Shown piece after piece: positions 32,501 to 40,400 of a stretch of 64,000 bases of DNA. Under the pieces are notes generated by a model that saw only the letters and a program-made list of their open reading frames with translations, ran no database searches and had not been told where the DNA came from. The translations under genes and the position numbers were made by a program. Origin of the DNA: Ruminococcus sp. YE282 (GTDB taxonomy: Bacteria > Bacillota > Clostridia > Oscillospirales > Acutalibacteraceae); contig FMUV01000003.1 of the NCBI GenBank assembly GCA_900101355.1, positions 1 to 64,000 of the forward strand. The letters are read 5' to 3'. Position 1 is the first letter of the stretch; each line of letters starts with the position of its first letter.

Positions 32501-32729
32501 TGCTGATAAACGCCCCCCATTTAGCTCCGGCGTTATCTTCATATTCTTTATAATCCCAACGTTTGGTTGGAATTAGGCTTACACTGTCTTTATTTTGAAT
32601 GAGATTATTCCAGAATGCCTCATAATTATCTGCACCCGGAAATTTGCAGGACATTCCTATAACCGCAATGTCCTCTCTTTTGCCTTTTAACATATTTCCG
32701 TACGTTATGATGTATAAAAATACATTCAT
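26598..32729 (-). CDS. Trans-AT polyketide synthase, up to 2043 residues, two KS, first of the leftward block
   Basis: Order: KS (18-450, C182, TACSGS), linker, degenerate DH (610-870; catalytic His replaced by Tyr646, DxxxQ lost), KR (Gly-rich loop about 1092), ACP S1408, ACP S1520, then a second KS (1590-2043, C1778) that ends at the KS fold itself, with no post-KS linker. That linker opens the next protein (26367). The first KS carries DTACSGS, YVRGEG and SLTYPNPNAQ, a pattern I associate with KSs that accept aminoacyl or unusual starter chains, so it may be fed by a loading or NRPS protein outside the window (inference). The KR keeps the B-type Asp (ALDKS). The start is uncertain: ATG 32729 has AAAGGA only 1-2 nt upstream, while ATG 32693 (MLKGKREDIAVIGM) gives a more usual KS N-terminus but has only a weak GGA. 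Confidence 0.93.
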   Translation of the reverse strand: MNVFLYIITYGNMLKGKREDIAVIGMSCKFPGADNYEAFWNNLIQNKDSVSLIPTKRWDYKEYEDNAGAKWGAFISNEDKFDSEFFNISNIEAQAMDPQQRIMLELAWNCFEDAGIKPSSMSDTKTGVYIATFNNNFEELINKGEEDIQAHYSTGTSSSIIPNRLSYWFNFRGPSVQVDTACSGSITALDIACQAIRSKKCNMALVGGISLILTPSRHISFSKMRMLSKKGLCNTFDDSADGYVRGEGAGLLLLKPLKNALADHDNIHAIIRGCAINHGGKVRSLTYPNPNAQAEVIVNAFRQAEVSPEDINYIEAHGTGTPKGDPIEMQGLMQAFTTLYGNRSVKSETCCLGSGKPNIGHLESAAGVAGIIKTVLSMENRRIPPLHGYKKLNSRMNLDNTPFYIAAEPSEFKHSNENYPLIVGVSSFGFGGTNGHIVLQEAPKNETEENSDKKLFLICLSAKDKNVLHEKARNLLEWLSRNSDSNLSDVEATLINGREHFDNRVAIICSNVNDLSEKLNKFLNSTISQSDIFVGLDCDTSKNTDDTSHAPIGEKLGSLDYKTILKNIAESYAKGLDNKLSMVCDDEYKHLALPGYPFKRTAFRIPYENNKSIKRLNPLLHKNISTFSNQHYISQFVGTEDFFGSYELNGKKTAPFFVYLEMAKKALELSCGDLSIPLNLIKFNSVNYDYLDFSSNQRIVLDTILKKNDKTFSISIYDRNKKRDVFIAEIELLNKPANKNLKIDEIKNTLNNNTEINNIYDNLKGKNFANSIFDCNACVLSQGDTETHFLSISAGVESEAIEFVLSGISAALGHKIHIKNVCLYGEISGTIYAESVIDKNLDAFDVKVFDEAGNLLLSATNELDFINDFKTDSHSLIMKPVWEIFANQNYHQTNFDDKVLIVSEGGTKSEQIQSKFKNSTIIDIYELKNKLDSIDNLLCETNRIVWILPNFSAESLTDLSVIDKQSDGVLLLYKFVKKLCSLGLQNHKIDLTVITFNAQAVTENEYVNPIHSGVHGLASTIAKEFLKWNVRILDFDINENIDVNSIFGIDIDKDGNAYAMRNGKWYKCTVSVFSNIQPIKSEYKTDGVYVVIGGAGGLGEIWSKYVIDNYNSQIVWIGRRQQDEAISNKIEKISKDKKVFYVSADASDFNSLNNAYIKIKEKFGHINGVIHSAIGALDKSIINMDESYYKNVIGVKIDVSVCIAKVFCKENLDFIVFFSSIASFQKLAGQSGYATGCNFKDMYAYGLSKELNCKVKAINWGYWGNVGISESMPNSSIIRLQNSGMESIVPEKAMHAMEIILASDAPQLVYVKSTNAFGTISDEGTANEDVSDNAEKDYYINTPSDNPVYENNQTAVGSSSDNGISGIDDNALSEKAVAYLKKIIGDAIKIPYSRLNAHEPLEKYGIDSILIIQLTEILKEDFSDISETLFFECRSIKEIADYLINNYHNELCKKFGISENNSPVNSEYSENVTFLQNNAVNSVLKEKTVAFLKNTISTEIKVPVSKLNANEQLEKYGIDSIIIIHLTEVLKKDFEDISETLFFECHSIEELSEYLISHYSQILQKKFGIENIAQTKQQIKQQTIKAPVSNSSDNFVTSKPTNEPIAIIGMSGRFPMADNLEQYWDNLLNGKDCITEIPQERWDLNGFYTSDVSAAVKKHLSYSKWGGFINGFAEFDPLFFRISPKEAMDMDPQERLFLEESWKTFEDAGYTRERIAKKYNGNVGVFAGVTRTGYEWYGSQLSKNHSDIRPITSFCSIANRVSFIFNLHGPSIPVDTMCSSSLSALHIACENLRWGACDMAIAGGVNIYTHPSTYIYLSQMRMLSKTGSCKSFGAGADGFVPGEGVGVVLLKPLSKAIKDKDHIYAVIKSTNLNHGGKTNGYTVPNPIAQKELIRGAIDKAGISAREISYIEAHGTGTELGDPIEIAGLTQAFDKDSKDRQYCAIGSAKANIGHLEGAAGIAGVIKTVLQMNHKTLVTSIHSEQLNPKIAFGKTPFYVQHGASEWKRPVVEINGKETECKRIAGISAFGASGTNAHAIIEEFDN

Positions 32730-32807
32730 TTCCTTTCTGTTGAAATTTGTAACATATTAATATAACCTAAATTTTTGCCAAAATTCAAGTACCTAAACCC
32801 AATTTAT

Positions 32808-32836
32808 ATTATAAACAAACATCACATTATTTTCAA
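32808..32836 (-). promoter_or_regulatory. Sigma-A-type promoter for the leftward PKS block
   Basis: On the minus strand, -35 TTGAAA (32836-32831) and a perfect -10 TATAAT (32813-32808) are separated by exactly 17 bp. Transcription would start near 32801, giving a leader of about 70 nt before the start codon at 32729. Confidence 0.65.
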
Positions 32837-32915
32837 TAGGTTTAACAACATTTTAAGCTTATATTTCAAATTTTGTGTAAATATATAATAAATATTTTGT
32901 TTATTGCGGCTGGTT

Positions 32916-32926
32916 CACAAAATGTG
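32916..32926. promoter_or_regulatory. Operator-like palindrome CACAAAATGTG
   Basis: An 11-base near-palindrome 80 bp upstream of the leftward -35. It is the exact reverse complement of the core of the site at 33008-33018, so the two sites face each other 92 bp apart. Confidence 0.5.
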
Positions 32927-33006
32927 TGTAAAAATTCGATTTTAAACGGTTCAGAATGTAAAACAGCAAAATTTTGCCATAAATATACAAACAATTGCAA
33001 TTAACA

Positions 33007-33019
33007 TCACATTTTGTGA
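33007..33019. promoter_or_regulatory. Operator-like palindrome TCACATTTTGTGA
   Basis: Perfect 5-bp arms (TCACA and TGTGA) around three T. The core is the exact reverse complement of 32916-32926. It lies in the middle of the divergent region and could serve either direction. Confidence 0.5.
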
Positions 33020-33369
33020 GCATATTTTTAACTCTCAAAAATCAATATGCAGTTTTTGTCGGTGATATTTTAATGACCGATTTTAACATAAAAAAGATTT
33101 ATGCCAAAATTTATTTTTACATTGATAAATTTGTTTACGATTTAAGAATTTTTTTGGCTGTTAGAGCTGTATCTTTTGTTAAAGGCAAAATATATCACTT
33201 GTTTTTGATTAATGTGATTTTATAAATTTTTTGATATTTGAAAAATATGGAATAATATGGTTTTGTCTTTTAATTGCAGATTTATATTATTTTTTATCTT
33301 GTTTTAAGATACAATGAAATAAATTATTATGAAATTTAGCTTTGATGTAATATTTTTTGATATGAGTGT

Positions 33370-33381
33370 ACACAAATTGTG
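33370..33381. promoter_or_regulatory. Operator-like palindrome ACACAAATTGTG
   Basis: The core CACAAATTGTG (33371-33381) is identical to the core at 26523-26533. It is 60 bp upstream of the rightward -35 region (33442), a position usual for activator binding. Confidence 0.5.
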
Positions 33382-33441
33382 CGGATATTGGATATGTTAC
33401 ACCAAATACCTGCAAAGCAACAGAAAATTTGTATATATTAC

Positions 33442-33470
33442 TGGATTTTTGACTAACCCTATGCTATAAT
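33442..33470 (+). promoter_or_regulatory. Extended -10 promoter for the rightward PKS block
   Basis: TGCTATAAT (33462-33470) is a perfect extended -10. The -35 at 17-bp spacing (TGGATT, 33442-33447) is weak, which fits dependence on the extended -10 or on an activator. The start site would be near 33477, leaving a leader of about 140 nt before the di-ACP gene. Confidence 0.6.
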
Positions 33471-33621
33471 ATCAATGTGAATTAGTAAATAGTAGATAAA
33501 ATTATTTGCTTGAGGGTGTGTAAAAAACGTACGGTTTATACATATATTTTACATAAAACTGTATAAATATTTACACAGATTGAAAAAATTACTATATTTT
33601 TAACAAGAGATGGTGTTTGAT

Positions 33622-34470
33622 ATGACTGATAATACAAAAAAAGATTTATCGACTTTGATAGAAGAACTGTCAATCAGTTTAGCGGATGAACTTTATATTG
33701 AACCGGAAGAAATTGACGTGGAAATGAATTTCACGGATATGGGACTGGATTCTATTATCGGTGTTGAATGGATAAGAAGTTTAAACAAAAAATACGGAAC
33801 TTCAATCAGTACGGCAAAGATATATCAGTATTCCAACCTGATTGAATTTGCAAAGTATGTCCTGTCCGAATTAAACAAATCGGCTTCAAATGCAGATTCT
33901 GAGACAAATATTAAAGAACAGAAAACATCAGAGACTGTCGAGACTCAGTCTGTTGATTCCGAGCAGGCTTCGGCAGATGATAACGTTCAGAATGGTGCGG
34001 ATACTTCCGTTTCGGATGAAGAATATGAAAAGCTCGTTGAAGAATTGGTAAAAAGTTTGGCAGACGAGCTGTTTTTAAGTGTTGAAGAAATAGATGTGGA
34101 AGCAAGCTTTTTGGAATTGGGGCTGGACTCTATCATCGGCGTTGAATGGATAAGAAGCATCAACAAAAAGTACGGAACATCAATAAGCACCACAAAGATA
34201 TATCAATATCCGGATATAAAGAGTTTTGCGGCATATCTTTACAAAGTTATTTACGGTGACAACGGTACAAAATCAACCGTTTCTGAAGCGCAAAAAAATG
34301 AAACTGAATTAAAAGATGTTGATAATACGAATGTTGACGCCAAAGATCAAAAACACGATGAGGGCTACGAGGACAAAGCTCTTGATGATTTGCTGTGGGC
34401 AGTATATCAGGGTGACACCAACCCCGATGATGCTGCCAAACTGTTGGATGATTTGGACGAGGGTGAATGA
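33622..34470 (+). CDS. Free-standing tandem acyl carrier protein with beta-branching flags
   Basis: A protein of 282 residues made of two ACPs that are near copies of each other, with phosphopantetheine serines S44 and S170 in GLDSIIGVEW. The Trp six residues after each Ser (W50, W176) is the published flag for carrier proteins served by the HMG-CoA-synthase-like (HCS) beta-branching cassette. A Glu/Asp/Ser-rich linker joins the two, and a C-terminal segment (LLWAVYQGDTNPDDAAKLL) looks like a docking element. It likely completes the module whose KS ends the 20386 protein and passes the branched chain to the KS opening the 34467 protein. ATG 33622 is preferred over ATG 33610, because the latter has its purine-rich stretch directly abutting. 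The stop overlaps the next start (ATGA), indicating translational coupling. Confidence 0.9.
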   Translation: MTDNTKKDLSTLIEELSISLADELYIEPEEIDVEMNFTDMGLDSIIGVEWIRSLNKKYGTSISTAKIYQYSNLIEFAKYVLSELNKSASNADSETNIKEQKTSETVETQSVDSEQASADDNVQNGADTSVSDEEYEKLVEELVKSLADELFLSVEEIDVEASFLELGLDSIIGVEWIRSINKKYGTSISTTKIYQYPDIKSFAAYLYKVIYGDNGTKSTVSEAQKNETELKDVDNTNVDAKDQKHDEGYEDKALDDLLWAVYQGDTNPDDAAKLLDDLDEGE

Positions 34471-37400
34471 GGATGACAGTTGAGAGTATATTAGAGCAAC
34501 TCAAGAAAAAACAAATTACTCCGGACGAGGCAAGAAAAAGGCTTGCCGAGTTGAAGAACATTGCGGAAAATGCTTCACAGTCTAAAAATAATGTATTTGA
34601 CAAAAACGCTATTGCAATCGTAGGTATGTCGGGTCGTTATCCCGGCGCAAAGGATATTTACGAATACTGGGATTTGCTTGAAGAGGGCAAAGAGGGCATA
34701 CGCGAAATTCCCAAAAGCAGATGGGATATGTCAAAATATTATGACCCCGAAAAAGGCAAAGAGGGAAAAATATATTGCAAGTGGCTTGGAATGGTCGATG
34801 ACGCAAATTGCTTTGACCCTATGTTTTTTGAGATTCCGCCGTCAGAAGCAGAATCTATGGAGCCTTTGCATAGGGTTTTTATCGAAGAGGGATACAAAGC
34901 CTTTGAGGATGCGGGCTATACCCGTCAAAGACTGAGCAATGTTAAATGCGGTGTTTATGCCGGTATGATTACCGGTGAATATGAAAAATTAAGTCAAAAA
35001 TACGGAAACGATAATACAACCATAACAGGCTCAAGCAACGCTATCGGCGCCGCACGTTTGTCATATTATTTTAATCTTAAGGGACCTGCGGTTTCTGTGG
35101 ACACCGCATGTTCTTCAGCCATGGTTTGCACACATATGGCGGTGCAGGCTCTTCAGCGCGGAGAAATTGATATGGCTCTTGTCGGAGGCTCGAGTCTGTA
35201 TCTTTCTGCAGGAGCATATGTGGCAATGTGCTCGGCAGGAATGTTGTCGCCCGAGGGCAAATGCAAAACTTTTGACAATGATGCAGACGGATTTGTGCCT
35301 GCTGACGGAGCAGGAGCTTTGGTTCTGAAAAGGCTTGAGGACGCACAGCGTGACAATGATAATATTCACGGCGTTATTATTGCCTCGGGAATGAATCAGG
35401 ACGGAAAAACCAACGGTATAACTGCGCCCAATTTAGGAAGTCAGATTGAGCTGATTAGGGATGTATACAGCAAGTATAAGATAGAGCCAGAGAGTATCAG
35501 CTATGCGGAGCTTCACGGAACCGGAACCAAGTTGGGCGACCCGATTGAGCTTGAGGCACTGGCTTCCGCTTATTCGGAAAAAACAAACAAGAAAAATTAC
35601 TGTGGCATAGGTTCGGTAAAGAGTAATCTCGGACACACCTCTGCCGCGTCTGGAATGGCGTCTATTCAAAAGGTGCTTTTGTGTATGGAACACAAAGAGA
35701 TGGTTCCTACGCTTAATGTCAAGAAGCCAAACGAGCACTTTGATTTTAAAAATTCGCCGTTCTATATAAACACATCATTACATAAATGGGATGATAATAA
35801 TCAGCCGAGACGTGCGGGCGTAAGTTCGTTCGGTTACAGCGGAACAAACACGCATGTTGTTTTGCAGGAATATGTATATCCCGATAACAGCGAAGCCGAT
35901 GAAAATTATTTTTCATCGGATAATTTAGGTGTTTTTGTATTATCTGCCAAGAACCACGAACAGCTAAAGCAGTATGCTGAGAAAATGTTAAAGTTTTTAA
36001 ACAGCGAAGACGTTAACTTTACTAATCTTTTGTTTACTTTGCAGCTCGGCAGAGAAGAGATGAAAGAAAGACTTGCAATTGCAGCTGAAAACAAAGGCAA
36101 TCTGGTTAAAAAATTGCAGCAATTCATTAATTCAGGCTCTGATAATACTACGATTTTCAGCGGCAGTATATCCGGCGGCAAAAAGAACTATAAGCTTTTG
36201 GCTAAGAGCCTAAGCAAAAATAATTCGGCTGCTCCGGAAGATTATAAAAATCCTCTGACCCTTGCCAAAGAATGGACAAACGGCAAAAAGGTCGAGTGGA
36301 AAAAACTTTATAACTCATCTTGCAAGGCAAGGCGCATAAGCCTGCCGACAATTCCTTTGGCAAGAGAAGTGTTCTGGTTTGAAAAGAAGACAAACGGCGA
36401 CAATTATCATCTGAACCTGAACAACGTTTGTGAAATAAAACATCCTTTGGTTCATCAGAATGTTTCGGATTTCAGTGCCCAAAAATTTGTATCGACCTTT
36501 AGCGGAGATGAATTTTTCCTTAATGAGCATCAGCTTAACGGTGTAAAAATTTTGCCGGGTTCTGCCGTTATCGAAATGGCAAGAACAGCTGCGGAATTGT
36601 CATCGGGATTAAAGGTGTCGTCAATCGGTGACATTGTGTGGCTCAGAGCCGTTAAGATTGCAGACAATAATACAAAGGTATTTGTTGAACTGTATCCTGA
36701 GATGAAGTCCGCAAAATTCGGAGTATACGTTTCACACGGCGACGGCGAAAAAACTCTTTGTGCAGAAGGTAAAGTAAACTTCAGCGACAAAAATGACAGC
36801 GTAGATGTTCCTACAATTGACTTGCAGGGCATTAAACTGCGCTGTGAGCATATAGTGGATAAAAAGGATTTGTATCCGAGCAGTTCTGAGGGAATCCAAT
36901 ACGGAAATCATTTTAAGGTTATTTCTTCAATGCGCTTTAACAACTCAGAGGTTTTGTCTGTGTTGGAGCACAGGGACGTTTCGGGCGAATACAAAGAAGA
37001 GCTTGATAAGTATGTTCTGCATCCGTGTATTCTTGACGGTGCGTTGCAGACGGTTTCGCCTTTGATGAATAACAGCGACGGAAAGGTGTATCTGCCGTTT
37101 TCGGTAGGCAGCCTTAAGATATTCTCAAAGCTGACCGGAAAAATGTTTGTTCACACCGAAAAGCTTATCAGTTCACAAAGTGATAATTCCGTTTATTTTA
37201 ATATTATAATTTCGGACGAAAACGGAAATGTGCTTGCCAAGGTAAATAAATTCAGCCTTAAGCCTATAAATAATATTGCTGTTTTAAAAGCTAAAACTTC
37301 CGCCAACAGTATTGACAATGTTTTTCTTAAAACCGTATATGAGAAGAAAAATATTACCTCGGGCGTATTGTCTAATGATGACATCGTTGTATTTGATACT

Positions 37401-40400
37401 AACAGATATTTATTTGACAAACTGAAAGAAAAAAACAGCAACGTTATATTTGTTGAATTTGGAAAGAAATTTGAAAAGAAGTCGGACAATGAATTTGAAA
37501 TTAATATAAACAATGCACAGTGCGTGGCAGAAATAATTAATTATCTGATTAAAGAAAATGCATGCAGTTGCAGTAAAATTGTGTATGCTTCGCATATGAA
37601 CACCGACTTTGATAACAGACTTAATTATTCCGCTTATAAGTTGCTTTCGTTGTCAAAAGCACTTATAAATATGAACTTGCACAGAGAAATAAGGCTTGTT
37701 CATTTATTTGATACGGATATGTTAAAGCATTTGCCAGAATACAGTGCACTGGGCGCATTTTTCAAGACTCTTAATATAGAAAATGAGAACTTCTTGTTTA
37801 AAAATGTAGGATTTTCATTTACAAAAGCTTCCGCCGATGAAATTTCCGACGCTTTGCTCGGTGAATTAAACTGCGCTCCGAAAGATTTTGAAGTTGTCTA
37901 CAAAAACAACCAAAGATTTGTTTGTAAGGTAAATGAAATTGAAAATGTTAATATACCCGATTCTTCAAATGTACTGAAAGATAACGGTGTGTATATTATT
38001 ACAGGCGGCACAGGCGGAGTAGGATTAATTTTTGCAAAGTATCTTAGCAAAGCAGAAGGCAGAAAGGTTATTCTTACCGGAAGAAAGCCGTATGACGACA
38101 GACTGAAAAAGCATTTACAAGATATTTTTGGCAACAAGTCAAATGTGGTTTATGTTCAGGCTGACGTTTCCGATAAAAACCAAGTAAAAGGACTGGTAAA
38201 CAAAGTAAGAAACAAATTCGGAAGAATTTGCGGTGTAATACATTGTGCAGGCGTAAACCACGACGGATTAATACGCAATAAAAGCGAGCGGGATTTTGAG
38301 AGCGTTATCACTCCTAAGGTATATGGAGTGAGGTATCTTGACGACGCTTTGTCGGACGAAAAACTTGATTTCTTTGTTATGTGTTCGTCCACATCTGCTG
38401 TTCTTGGCAACTTCGGACAATGTGACTATTGCTATGCAAACAGTTATATGGACGCCTATGCAAAGTATAGGTCAAATTTGGTTAAATCAGGCGAACGCTT
38501 TGGAAAAACAGTATCAATAAACTGGCCTTACTGGAAAAACGGCGGAATGCGTATTAACGAACAGCGCGAAAATCTGATGAAAAATTCATTGGGTATGTAT
38601 CCGCTTGATGACAATGACGGAATTGACGCATTGCTTTACAGCATAACATCGTCGGAAAGCCGTGTAATATGCGTTAAGGGCAACAGAGATAAGATAATTG
38701 ATACATTTTGTTCCGAGCATATTGCAGAAAATAAAAATATTAAAGCTAAAACTCAGGGCGCAGTGCCTGAGGGTAATCTTAAAGAAAAAACAGAAGAATA
38801 TCTTAAGCAGGTATTTTCTGAAATAATGAAAATAAAGGTCGAAAAAATAGATTCTTCCGAATCCTTTGATACTTTTGGAATAGACTCAATTATAATTATG
38901 AGCTTGACCAAAAGACTTGAGGAAGATTTGGGTGAACTTCCTAAGACCTTGTTCTTTGAGTATCAGAATATTGATGAACTTTCGGATTATTTTGTTGAAA
39001 ATCAGGGTGCGGTTATTTCTGAATTTTTTGCAAAAGACGGCTCAAAAGAAGTTAATGACGCTGTTTTGTCGGATGAAATATATGATGACGAAAAAATTTC
39101 GGGAAGCCGTTTTTGGAACAACATCGAAAACAGCAATTCATCCCAAGTTTGTGATGATATTGCAATTATCGGTATCAGCGGCAAGTACCCGATGGCAGAT
39201 AATCTCGGAGAATTTTGGGAAAATCTTAAAAACGCAAAGGATTGCATAAGTGAGATTCCAAGCGACAGATGGGACAACAACAAAATCTTTGACAGCAAAA
39301 AGGGCGTTCCTGCCAAAACTTACGGCAAATGGGGCGGATTCATCAATGATGTTGACAAGTTTGACCCGTTGTTCTTTAACATCTCACCCGGAGAAGCGGA
39401 TTTTCTTGACCCACAGGCAAGACTGTTTTTGGAAGCAGTCTGGCACACAATGGAAGACGCAGGTTACACAAGGGCAGCACTCGGCAAGAGCAAGGTTGGC
39501 GTCTTTGTGGGCGTTATGTACAGCATGTACGAACTGTTTGAGGGAGAACTGAAGAACACGAGAGTTCCTGTTGCTTCCTCGTTCTCGGCTATTGCCAACA
39601 GAGTATCGTATTTTATGAACTTTACCGGACCGAGCATTGCGGTTGACACAATGTGTTCATCATCGCTTACCGCACTGCACTTGGGCTGTGAAAGCATAAA
39701 GAACGGAATGTGTGAATGTGCCTTTGTCGGCGGCGTTAACCTTACCGTTCATCCGAATAAATATTTATTGCTCAGTCAGGGACATTTTTTGTCTACCGAC
39801 GGAAGATGTAAAGCCTTTGGCAAAGACGGCGACGGATATGTTCCGGGCGAGGGCGTCGGAGCGGTAATGCTCAAGCCTCTTAGCAAGGCTGTTGAAGACA
39901 AAGATAATATATATGCGGTTATTAAGGGCAGCAGCATAAACGCCTGCGGCAAAACCAACGGCTTTACTGTTCCAAGTCCGAAGATACAGGCTCAGCTCAT
40001 TAAAGAAGCGTTGAAAAGGGCTGATGTTAAGGCTGAGAGCATAAGCTGTATTGAAGCGCATGGAACAGGAACATCTTTGGGAGACCCTATTGAGATTCAG
40101 GGACTGAGCAGTGCTTTTGCAGAAACCACACAGGCAAAGCAATTTTGCTCAATCGGTTCTGTAAAATCAAATATAGGTCATTTGGAATCTGCTGCGGGTA
40201 TTGCAGCGGTTACAAAAGTGGCTCTTGAGTTAAAGAACCACAAGCTTGTGCCGTCTCTCCATTCGGAAGACCTGAATCCGTATATTCATTTTGAAAATAC
40301 GCCTTTCTATGTTCAGCACAAGTATGAAGAATGGGAAAAACTTCCCGATAATGATGATAACGATGATGACAAGCTCTATCCGAGACGTGCCGGAATAAGT

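Larger units (their letters stand above)
32730..33621. other. Divergent intergenic control region of the PKS locus
   Basis: About 0.9 kb of very AT-rich DNA between the first leftward and first rightward PKS genes, with no supportable gene. It holds a leftward promoter (32808-32836), a rightward promoter (33442-33470), three full palindromes of the CACAAAWTGTG family (32916, 33007, 33370) and half sites such as TTTTGTGTAA at 32871-32880. The rightward 5' leader is about 140 nt and contains an 8-bp inverted repeat (33535-33542 with 33560-33567). No regulator gene is present. Confidence 0.7.

Noticed and set aside
32995..33225. A 76-codon open frame in the divergent intergenic region
   Set aside because: It is a product of AT-rich sequence (Ile/Phe/Lys/Tyr-rich), has no ribosome site, contains an operator-like palindrome and recalls no protein family.
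33610..33621. Start of the di-ACP gene at ATG 33610
   Set aside because: The purine-rich stretch directly abuts that codon, while ATG 33622 has better spacing; the difference is only four residues and remains unproven.
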